Part shown: positions 57,401 to 64,000 of the stretch, in pieces
Layout: each line of letters begins with the position of its first letter
Position numbering within the stretch: the stretch's first letter is position 1
Assembly (NCBI GenBank): GCA_039105265.1
Contig: JAPFFF010000009.1
Span: 4,092,001-4,156,000 of the forward strand
DNA length: 64,000 bases
Reading direction: 5' to 3'
From: Tritrichomonas musculus
Lineage: Eukaryota > Parabasalia > Tritrichomonadida > Tritrichomonadidae
Notes under the pieces: model-generated
The model's input: only the letters and a program-made list of their open reading frames with translations
Database searches by the model: none
What the model was told of the DNA's origin: nothing
Made by a program: the position numbers and the translations under genes

Positions 57401-58895
57401 ATCTTCACTTTTTTTAAAAGCTGCTGAATCTGATTTTGAATCCCTTTCGTTGACATTAGATATCGTTCTTTTATGGTGGGCCCAATTATCGCTCCTTATT
57501 CAAGAGCCTCAAGGATTCAAAGCAATTTTCAACTTTTTAAATAAACTTTTAAAAATTTTGAATGAAAATTATAGGAAATTGGATAAATTCGAATCCACAG
57601 TAATTCTACCAACAATACTTGAATGCGTTGGCAGGCCTTTGTTTTCAAATAAATTATCTAATAGTGTTAGTAAATTACGTAGAGTATCGAATGAAAACGT
57701 TAATTTTGACGAAGGAAATAATGATGATAATGAAAATAAAAAGATAGTAGAGGTTCAAAAGAAAGTATTCGATTTAACTCCCATTAATTTTTTATTACCA
57801 ATTTTGGTTCAGATTCTTGGAAATGTAACATCGATTTATACGATAAAAGCTGATTTAAATGCTCTTATTGACATTTTACCGAAATGCGATTTAAATGGAC
57901 ATCAAAATTTTGATGATATTGAAAAATCTAATTTAATTCATGAAATTGTACGAACTGTTACGAAAATTCAAAATGTTCTTATGAAGGATGCCAATAAGAA
58001 TCCAGATTTATTAGTTTCGCTTCAAAATTTCATTGATTTTCTCACCAATAATAATTTGATCGAAAAAAATTATTTTGCAAATGGCCAGCTAAATCAGCAA
58101 AACAAACAATTTTCTCGCTGCTCTTTATCACCTACAATTTCAACTCGTCTTAAATCTCCATCGATCCTTGTTTATCAATGGATTGTTGATTTATCATCTC
58201 AAGATAATCAGATCACAATTCAAGCATTAAAATCTATTTCTCTTCAACTTAAAACTGATCCAACTATCTTTGAGCCGCATCTTGAAGCATTAACTCTTTG
58301 GTTAATTACATCAGTTCATACATACTTTTCAATTGATCCTCCTCCTAGTCGCTTATGCAAATACATAGCATTATGCTTACTAACACTTTTTAATGAAACG
58401 TCTTTAAAAGAAGTTATTTCTCAAGAATTCATCCAGCAATTGATATACGAAATTTTAACTCATTTAAGTAATGGAATTAATGAATCAGTTTTAAATCAAG
58501 TTTTGAATGCTTTGATTATAAAATTGATTGACGATTGTACGATGTTCTCCTTCATCGGATTATTATCTGCATTAAATGAATTCGAAAATAAAGAGCATTA
58601 TACAGAAAAATGGATTAGACTGGGACTAAAATGCTTTGAAGCATGTGGCGTGAGAATTTGTGAAGTAAAAAATGAAGATAATATTAAACAGTCGATCTTT
58701 CTTATAAACAAAACATTAATGAAGCACAGTGTTAAAGAATTACAATCATCTGCAATTGGAGCCAAAATAGTTAATGTTATTAAATCTTATTTAAAGCTCG
58801 TTTATGAACGTTTTAGTAATGTTGTTAATACCAAAGAAGTGAGAAAGAAACTTGGAAATAATTCTGAATTGATGAAGCTTATTAATGACCAATAG
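54459..58895 (+). CDS. XMAP215/Dis1-family-like TOG-array microtubule protein
   Basis: A 1478-residue single-exon protein. It opens with DWKNRLATYEGVLHQL, the start of a TOG domain as in XMAP215/Stu2 proteins, with HEAT-like helices to about 220 (MIHVLNSYMS, LLDNRDPNIRKEAN). A Ser/Asn-rich basic linker at about 225-340 is followed by a second array from about 344 (SLWSVWVSKATLALLQHSKW, HSDPNVRKSAVDCVSILVSLYG at its end near 530), another linker (560-665), a third HEAT/TOG-like array at about 675-900, and further helical repeats to the C-terminus. TOG domains bind tubulin and promote microtubule growth; the linkers probably bind the lattice. Tubulin-contact tryptophans in each domain would need a model to assign. 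No coiled coil at the end, so dimerisation is not evident. Confidence 0.83.
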   Translation: MEEKEGSDWKNRLATYEGVLHQLTESDNPPTQLIQQLQSDLPRYLADVNPNCLKVALTICQHYFEIVNKGYQSPSNSKQSHLQYPVNYSQIAKILIEKSFTTNKQTNSDIAADLLLQCLHYTSNSFLGSNFSPSNSNNVIEYIFDELSSKSPRIVRSMIHVLNSYMSSYANDSSKKSLPNVEINRIIDNLTHLLDNRDPNIRKEANSAINLGKSLLNGNNSNKKANGNKRTYSPSSSTTNSHSNDSNYQSLINQSNSTSKVHRQHSKSPSSPKYLSPTNLNNRYEDNSNDYRNSPDYANNNHANQQIQMKRKASSPSPSSISPTSATTGRQRSPSHKKKFNAQNASSLWSVWVSKATLALLQHSKWQNVIAGFNDLRSQYNDEAGNPSACAYGLATVFLNRTFTPKVMNTLMTEILFYMKEDTQNLTEDTIHALLHFFVDKITDKRLENYLFEVSDIICELASPSYVFNFLYPSLQAKNPMLPARICCYFSHCLQAFVDNQLNIEELSDRIKPLCTHSDPNVRKSAVDCVSILVSLYGESVLDDFKLILKPVQIASIKKNVLKGNQNNRPTNLIRHRRSSQSPSASSPRSNNNSNNGNSSPIKRTQSTSATTLTSHANNTLRKNGFLQQQKAKKLNHNRKSSYNEIDNDVNDFNEDVIIGDEYQIDDPNEDDIESFIPGRLLNSITKISNVSESHKAFEEIENILNRSLELRGPSSMLQGEFVPLFSSISVWLKIENKINSTIAYDISKILFKSFKLITPNDAPNISEVFLMDIFMLLNYKEKQIRKTILNVLNLLNSMIPDFITNIFIPIFPKVGQDGRKAAVLFLRSLKLKININDYLPFFVNCMTDKNEDFKEACSPLIRQFLKLQGASESVKEFINDFPPDKKKMILELLSSEKASPIYNSCFLQKPTQHKKEKREKKIDCLLPLKILNETEKIEALTDLIEHYGFRYFCINEVCNDDNVTSTPNFASADINDIYILSSLFLKAAESDFESLSLTLDIVLLWWAQLSLLIQEPQGFKAIFNFLNKLLKILNENYRKLDKFESTVILPTILECVGRPLFSNKLSNSVSKLRRVSNENVNFDEGNNDDNENKKIVEVQKKVFDLTPINFLLPILVQILGNVTSIYTIKADLNALIDILPKCDLNGHQNFDDIEKSNLIHEIVRTVTKIQNVLMKDANKNPDLLVSLQNFIDFLTNNNLIEKNYFANGQLNQQNKQFSRCSLSPTISTRLKSPSILVYQWIVDLSSQDNQITIQALKSISLQLKTDPTIFEPHLEALTLWLITSVHTYFSIDPPPSRLCKYIALCLLTLFNETSLKEVISQEFIQQLIYEILTHLSNGINESVLNQVLNALIIKLIDDCTMFSFIGLLSALNEFENKEHYTEKWIRLGLKCFEACGVRICEVKNEDNIKQSIFLINKTLMKHSVKELQSSAIGAKIVNVIKSYLKLVYERFSNVVNTKEVRKKLGNNSELMKLINDQ

Positions 58896-59316
58896 GATTA
58901 GGTTCATCTGATAGATATACAGTTTATAGAAATACATGGCTTAAATTTGTTTTTGTTTTTATAAAAATAGTAATTATTTAATTTCCAAATATTTTTGTTT
59001 TTCCTCATCTTTATCCGCCCTTTTTTATTATAATTTATTTCACTTTTGCTTGAAATTAGATAATAAACTCGTTGTACAAAGTGATGAATTTCTCAAAATG
59101 AAACAAAACAATAAAAGTAAAAAAGACAAGAATTAATATTCCACTATATAATTTAATTTTTAGTGCAAATATCAAGTAATTAGTAAATATAAATACACTT
59201 AAGTATTTTGCTAAATTTTTATTCACAAATGCAAGAGGGAGAAATATTTTTTGAGATTCGAAAATCATGACTATTTTAATAAAAAAAAAATAAATATTGA
59301 AGTGATAGAATAAAAT
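58896..59316. other. Convergent 3' spacer
   Basis: 421 bases between converging genes; a 70-codon minus-strand frame here is low-complexity and hydrophobic and not credible as a gene. Confidence 0.4.
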
Positions 59317-61545
59317 TTAAATATCACTATCACTGTCATCATCGTCTTCGTCGTCATCATCAATATCTTCCTCTAAATCGATATCTTCATCATCGTCTTC
59401 TTCCGAATCAAGAGTATCGTTCTTAGAGCTCATATCTAAATCAACATCGTCAGAATCATTAGATGAATCTAATTTGGCCTTTACTTTCTTCTTATTTTTA
59501 CTCTTTTCTTTTTCATTTAAGCTGAGCGAATTTTCGGAAACAGATTCTTCTTTTAGTTGCTGCTTTGCTTGTGGTTGCTGTTGTGGTTTTTCGTCTTTAT
59601 TTTCTTGTTTCATTGGTGGTTGTGATGAATCGGTTACATTTTTATCTGATTTTGAGTTTGGATGAATCTTTGATCTAAGATCATTAACTTGCTGTGATAG
59701 TGATTTATGTGTTGCAGAAAGAGAACTTATTTTTGAGGTGAGTTCATCTATTTGCTTAGCTTTCATCTCATTATCTTGTCCTACTTTTGAAGTCAAACTG
59801 TCAATTTTTTCTGCAAGGAGAGCAAGAGCTGAATCTGAGGCTGGTTTGCTTGATTTTGATTTATTTGGTTTTGATGAAGATGAAGCCGAATCCATGTTTG
59901 GGGGATTATTTGAATAGTTGTTACCAGAAGTATAGTTAGTTGGGCTAGGGATTGAGTTCTGATTACGAAGTTGATTCTGATTCAATTCCATTGCTAAATA
60001 TCTATCGACTGAATTATTGGTGTTTAAATTACGGCTATTATTGCTCATGTTGTTGATACTTGCTAGTGCTGGCATTTTATAATCAAGAACACTGATTCTG
60101 ACTTCTAGTTCTTTGTTCCTTGAAGTCAATTGAATATTTTCTTGCTCAAGATTTTCAATTCTCTTCTTTAACTTCTTGGTTTTATCTTTCTTGTTGTTGA
60201 AAATTTCGATTTGCTGATCTTTATCTTCAATTTCGTTTTCGAGGGTAGCAATTCTCATTCTTAGATCATTTGATTCGTTGATTGCTTTTTGATAGAGATG
60301 AAGACTTTCTTCTTTTTCGTTAGCAATTTGATCTTGTTTAATTATTAAAGTGTCAATTTGCCTGCTTTTACTTTCTATTGTTTTATTCAATTGTTTCATT
60401 TGCTCATTAAGCTTTGCAATAGTCCTATTGCTATTATCGGCTTGGCTATTCATATCACGAAGTTTCGCCCTGTATTTATTAAGCTTCTGTTCAAGTTGGT
60501 CAACTTCTTGAGTAGTCCTCTTCTTTGAGAAGATACCATCATCTTCTATTGATCTTGTTCTGGCTTGTCCAGGTTGATTAGAACCAGCTGGCAGACCTTT
60601 AAGAGCGTTATTTTCATTTGAAAGCTGCTCATTCTGATTCTTTAGATCTTCAATCTCTTTGTTAAGGCTGTCATTTTGAGTTTGCAACGTTTCACACTGT
60701 TTTTGCATTTCAATACTTTGAGCCTTTATTTCTTCTAATCTATTTTTGATATCCTGGACATCAGAAGCATATTGATCCTTCTCTTTCTTGAAACGCTTGT
60801 TTTCTTTCTCATATTTCTCAATTTGAGATTTTAACTCGTATTCCCTGTCATGAAGAGTTACTTCAGCTTTTTTCTCAGCCTCTTTTTTGGTTTCATCAAC
60901 TAAGTTTGTAAGCCGTATTATTTCTTGGTTGAGTCTATCTTTTTCTTCCAAAAATTGTTGCTTTTCACGAAGTAAAGCTTCTATTTGAGAAAGTTTATCT
61001 GCTTGTTGATCTTCTGATTCATGCTTTCGGCGTTCAAGCTCACCTTCTAGATTCTGATATTTAAGTAGAAGTTGGTCGTATCTTATTTGTTCAACGGTTG
61101 GATTTGTGTTTCTTGATGGGGCAGATGAAAGAGGCGTTGGAATTGGAGATGGAGAGCGAATTGATGAAATATTTGCTGATCTTGAAGTTTGTGTATAGTA
61201 ATCATTTTGAGACTCCTGGCGCATTTGATCCATTTGCTGTTTGAGGAGAACATTTTGATCTTTTAAGAATTTTATGTACTTATTGTTTTTGCCTGGAGTT
61301 GCTTGGCGAACTCCATCGTTTTTTTTCAAAATTGGTTGTGCGGATTCGATTTTTTGACTAGATACATTATTATAAATAGGGTTAGCATTTGTATTCGCAT
61401 ATATGTTTGAATTTCTATTTGATATATTGGATGAATTAGGTATTGAAGGTGCTTTGTATGTTACAGCTCGTGGCGTTGTCTGGCGTGATGATATATCGTT
61501 AAACTGAGGATAAACTGATGAAGGAGCGTTCGCTTGATCACTCAT
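59317..61545 (-). CDS. Long coiled-coil protein with acidic C-terminal tail (742 aa)
   Basis: Starts at ATG 61545 (MSDQANAPSSVYPQFNDISS). Residues 1-90 are disordered with Ser/Thr-Pro sites (RQTTPRAVTYKAPSIPNSS, RQATPGK). A long coiled coil runs from about 92 to 480 (KYIKFLKDQNVLLKQQMDQM, LEGELERRKHESEDQQADKL and onward); a second short coil lies at about 575-625 (LAEKIDSLTSKVGQDNEMKA). Between them is Asn/Ser-rich linker. The C-terminus has a Lys-rich block (KNKKKVKAKLD) and ends in an uninterrupted Asp/Glu tail (about 715-742). No membrane segment. It resembles centrosomal or basal-body scaffolds in general form, but no orthologue can be named. Confidence 0.75.
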   Translation of the reverse strand: MSDQANAPSSVYPQFNDISSRQTTPRAVTYKAPSIPNSSNISNRNSNIYANTNANPIYNNVSSQKIESAQPILKKNDGVRQATPGKNNKYIKFLKDQNVLLKQQMDQMRQESQNDYYTQTSRSANISSIRSPSPIPTPLSSAPSRNTNPTVEQIRYDQLLLKYQNLEGELERRKHESEDQQADKLSQIEALLREKQQFLEEKDRLNQEIIRLTNLVDETKKEAEKKAEVTLHDREYELKSQIEKYEKENKRFKKEKDQYASDVQDIKNRLEEIKAQSIEMQKQCETLQTQNDSLNKEIEDLKNQNEQLSNENNALKGLPAGSNQPGQARTRSIEDDGIFSKKRTTQEVDQLEQKLNKYRAKLRDMNSQADNSNRTIAKLNEQMKQLNKTIESKSRQIDTLIIKQDQIANEKEESLHLYQKAINESNDLRMRIATLENEIEDKDQQIEIFNNKKDKTKKLKKRIENLEQENIQLTSRNKELEVRISVLDYKMPALASINNMSNNSRNLNTNNSVDRYLAMELNQNQLRNQNSIPSPTNYTSGNNYSNNPPNMDSASSSSKPNKSKSSKPASDSALALLAEKIDSLTSKVGQDNEMKAKQIDELTSKISSLSATHKSLSQQVNDLRSKIHPNSKSDKNVTDSSQPPMKQENKDEKPQQQPQAKQQLKEESVSENSLSLNEKEKSKNKKKVKAKLDSSNDSDDVDLDMSSKNDTLDSEEDDDEDIDLEEDIDDDDEDDDDSDSDI

Positions 61546-61944
61546 TAGATTAGTTGAAATTGAGGTAAAACGTGTGATATGACCGTTTGTTTTAAATTAA
61601 ATAAAAAGCCGTTTAAACACATTTTTTAATTCTGAAAGAATTCAAAATAACTTAACATCCAAAATAAACAACAATTAATTATCTTCTTTGGAAAATAATA
61701 TTTCATATTTCATTTATCATTTTAATACCTCTTTTATTCATTAGTTAAAAAAAATTCATTAATCTTCGCTAGTTTTATTAGATTAATTTGGAGAAAAGTT
61801 TCTCTCAAGTTAAGTGAATAAAATTCTTTCTAAACGTACACTTTTGGATGTTAAAAATTTCAAATTTCAAAGTAATATTTTATTAATAAACAAAATTGTT
61901 GGTACTATAAGTTGAGATAATAAATACATGTTAAATTAATCCAA
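61546..61944. other. Spacer upstream of the acidic coiled-coil gene
   Basis: 399 bases of AT-rich DNA without ORFs between two genes on the minus strand. Confidence 0.4.
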
Positions 61945-63231
61945 TTAAAATTTGCGTCTTCTCCTATAATTAATTTCATTTTCTGGATTAATACAAAAAG
62001 ATGCTTTTCTAACAATGATAAATGTTGTAAATGCAACAACATTTAAAGCAACAAATGTGAAACAAAGTGTATTTTTTAATGTTCTGGTATTTTCATAAAA
62101 AACAGATAATATGGGGAAAAATGTGAGTTTCATTTCAGTATCATAAAGTCCTCGTCGAATTTGCTTCAGTATCGTAGTAATTCTTTCTTGGTTGTATATA
62201 GAAACATTATGTATAATAATGAATTTAGACTTCTTTAAATTTGTAACAAAAATGAATGGAGTGTCACTTTCATTCATTTTCACATCTAACATATTGAATG
62301 CATCAAGAGTCATTTTATTGAACACTATATCTTTCCAAAAATAATCAGAAAGATTATAAATCATATTTCTCAATTTTTTATTTTCAATCTCTTGCGTATC
62401 CAACTTTTCATTCGTTTGGTTATTTGTCGTAATAGAATCAAAAAGTGGGTACTTGCATTTACTTGAATATACTATAAAAGCAACTCTCCTCTCTTTAATT
62501 TGCCTGATATCTGGAAGGCTCCAAAAACTATCAAAAGGAAAAAAACTATATCCGCGTATGATTTTTAAACTCTTCGATTTTGTTATCTTTTGTATAATAT
62601 AATCGTTTTCGTTGTGATAATAATAAAATACGCCAGCACTAACTTCTTTAGAAAAATAAATATGATCAGAAATCTGCGGTAAAAAAACCTTATATTTACG
62701 AATTTTTTTACACTGCTGAAAATCCTTCAAATGGAAAACCAAAGCTGGATAGTTTGAAGATTTTGGATTAAAAGATGGACAAACTGTACTTAACAAATTC
62801 TTTTCTTTATAATTTAATAATAAATGATAAAAAACAGTTTGAACATTACCAGAATCGTGAATTTGATTATCTGTTTGAGCGAGTGAAAGATTTTTTGAAT
62901 TAAATGCTTCAACAATATCTTTTTTTGTAAATAAAGATATGGTTTGATGGTCAAGAACTATAAAGCACGGTAATTCTTTTTCTTTTATTAGATAAAATTC
63001 ACAAAATTCACTGTTTTCTTCAAAATTAACATCGAGTGTCCCTTCTTTTTTATTTTTTTCGAGCGATAATACAAATATATCCCATTGATTTCGTAATTGA
63101 ATATCGAAATCAGAAATTGCTTTGTTTGAATGAAAAAAAATCATTACACGTTTTCTCAAGGAAAGAGATTTGATTTCCATATAATTGTTATCTTCTATAT
63201 GAATTCTGAAAAAAAGAAGAAGAAGAATCAT
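61945..63231 (-). CDS. Type I membrane protein with a redox-inactive thioredoxin-like domain
   Basis: A 428-residue protein from ATG 63231 (MILLLLFFRIHIED), a start that gives a hydrophobic signal peptide; an upstream extension begins only at TTG. Residues about 15-110 have the thioredoxin layout: strand KRVMIFFHS at the place where FxAxWCxxC is usual, DIFVLSLEKN, LDVNFEENSEFCEFYL, then ELPCFIVLDHQTISLFTKK with the cis-proline position. The CxxC is absent, so it is not an oxidoreductase. A large middle region follows without motifs. A single membrane helix at about 386-407 (TLCFTFVALNVVAFTTFIIV) and a short basic end RRRRKF follow. It resembles transmembrane PDI-like proteins of the secretory pathway; an ER chaperone or receptor role is inferred. 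Confidence 0.6.
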   Translation of the reverse strand: MILLLLFFRIHIEDNNYMEIKSLSLRKRVMIFFHSNKAISDFDIQLRNQWDIFVLSLEKNKKEGTLDVNFEENSEFCEFYLIKEKELPCFIVLDHQTISLFTKKDIVEAFNSKNLSLAQTDNQIHDSGNVQTVFYHLLLNYKEKNLLSTVCPSFNPKSSNYPALVFHLKDFQQCKKIRKYKVFLPQISDHIYFSKEVSAGVFYYYHNENDYIIQKITKSKSLKIIRGYSFFPFDSFWSLPDIRQIKERRVAFIVYSSKCKYPLFDSITTNNQTNEKLDTQEIENKKLRNMIYNLSDYFWKDIVFNKMTLDAFNMLDVKMNESDTPFIFVTNLKKSKFIIIHNVSIYNQERITTILKQIRRGLYDTEMKLTFFPILSVFYENTRTLKNTLCFTFVALNVVAFTTFIIVRKASFCINPENEINYRRRRKF

Positions 63232-63453
63232 TTGATCTGATACCAATTTACACCTTCATTTTTTATTTATCAAATAATAAAATGTAATAACATGCAGCTT
63301 ATAATGATGAATCAACCATTTTTCCCATAAATTTCCTTTAAATTGTTTAAATAAAATAATTATTACTTCCGATAAAAAGACACTAAAGAAAGACATGTAT
63401 ATAAACATAATATTTAAAAAACATAATAAAACACATAAATTATAACAATATTA

Positions 63454-64000
63454 TTATTGAACCATAGCCATCTTTCTTGGTCTTGTTGGTCTAACTACAC
63501 TTTTTCTCTTTCTCTCAGTATACACAATTAAATCTTGTTCAAGCTCATCCATTCTCTTTCTCAGTTGATTATTTTCTAATTGAAGAGCAGCTAATTCATC
63601 TTGATTAGCATTAACAGACATCATGTGCTCACGAATAAGAGCTGTCTCTTTCTCTGCATTTGCCATTCTTTTAGAATATTGATCTAAAAAAGATTCTGTT
63701 GAAGATAATTTTGACTTCAGTTCGTCTCTTTCTTGTTTCAATGAAGCAACAGCTTTTTCATAGGCTGATATATCATCTTCAAGTCTTGCACCAGATAATT
63801 TCAGAGAATAAATTTCTTCTAACGTTGATTTCTTTTCTTCTTTGAGCTTGGTATATTTTTCTTTAAGTTTTTGATATTGCTCTTTAAGATTCATATAATC
63901 AGAAAGTGTAACGTTAGAGAAATTATTATTGAAACCATTCATATTATTTGGAATAAAGTTAAAGTTAGGATTGTTATTGTTGTTATTTGGATTAAAGTTA
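63454..64000 (-). CDS. Coiled-coil protein, 5' end outside window
   Basis: The frame ends at 63454 and has an ATG at 63942 (MNGFNNNFSNVTLSDYMNLK), but upstream of that ATG the same frame stays open to base 64000 (NFNPNNNNNNPNFNF then IPNN). The true start is therefore probably beyond the window and the product longer than 162 residues. Visible parts: Asn-rich N-terminal segment, a continuous coiled coil (YQKLKEKYTKLKEEKKSTLE ... QLENNQLRKRMDELEQDL), and a basic tail (KRKSVVRPTRPRKMAMVQ) that could bind nucleic acid or microtubules. No family recognised. Confidence 0.7.
   Translation of the reverse strand, partial: NFNPNNNNNNPNFNFIPNNMNGFNNNFSNVTLSDYMNLKEQYQKLKEKYTKLKEEKKSTLEEIYSLKLSGARLEDDISAYEKAVASLKQERDELKSKLSSTESFLDQYSKRMANAEKETALIREHMMSVNANQDELAALQLENNQLRKRMDELEQDLIVYTERKRKSVVRPTRPRKMAMVQ

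Noticed and set aside
59056-59268. 70-codon hydrophobic minus-strand frame
   Set aside because: AT-rich 3' spacer between converging genes; no start context, low complexity.
1-64000. CRISPR arrays, Shine-Dalgarno sites, operons
   Set aside because: No spaced direct-repeat array of CRISPR type is present, and the gene content is clearly eukaryotic, so bacterial-type signals were not annotated.

Overview
The window looks like nuclear DNA of a parabasalid protist, most plausibly a Tritrichomonas/Trichomonas-type trichomonad. The evidence is: very AT-rich intergenic DNA, long intron-free eukaryotic genes (PI3-kinase, TOG-array protein, bromodomain protein, Rab-like GTPase), BspA-like leucine-rich-repeat relics, ankyrin-repeat relics, a C39-like cysteine peptidase, a Myb-domain protein and a Maverick/Polinton element. 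The species is inferred, not proven. The standard genetic code fits everywhere.

Layout. (1) 1-~7.7 kb: part of a Maverick/Polinton. It has an intact major capsid protein, packaging ATPase and two other probable virion proteins, but a fibre-like gene broken by two stops and a frameshift and a small amphipathic-protein gene with a +1 frameshift. (2) 7.7-16 kb: a gene-free stack of non-autonomous DNA transposons. Several have target-site duplications readable in the sequence: a 419-bp-TIR element containing a TTAA-flanked and a hAT-type insertion; an 8-bp-TSD MITE; and a TA-flanked element containing a 9-bp-TSD Mutator-type element. (3) 16-28 kb: a BTB-like/coiled-coil gene, tRNA-Gly(GCC), a Myb-domain/protein-kinase fusion, BspA and ankyrin pseudogenes, MITEs, and a membrane-anchored C39-like peptidase. 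(4) 28-44 kb: a dense host block with a class-I-like PI3-kinase, a RABL6-like GTPase with a repeated acidic tail, a 1610-aa LRR/IQ/coiled-coil protein, an atypical bromodomain protein and a coiled-coil protein. (5) 44.6-49.3 kb: a second mobile or viral island. It has an intact SF2 helicase resembling origin-binding helicases, with a 15-nt minisatellite in its coding sequence, tandem 21-bp repeats upstream, a small downstream ORF, and a decayed second copy of the same helicase family on the other strand. (6) 50.7-64 kb: an NTF2-like protein, two unknown small or medium proteins, an XMAP215-type TOG-array protein, an acidic-tailed coiled-coil protein, a thioredoxin-fold type I membrane protein, and a coiled-coil gene cut by the window edge.

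The host genes are single transcription units on either strand, not operons. Several look cytoskeletal (TOG array, LRR/IQ, coiled coils) or signalling-related (PI3K, Rab-like, Myb-kinase). The most unusual items are the Myb-kinase fusion, the transposon stack whose insertion history can be read from the sequence, the origin-binding-like helicase next to iteron-like repeats, and the sharp internal GC shift inside the LRR/IQ gene. Many of the possible ORFs begin at TTG or GTG; I moved starts to the first in-frame ATG where one exists.
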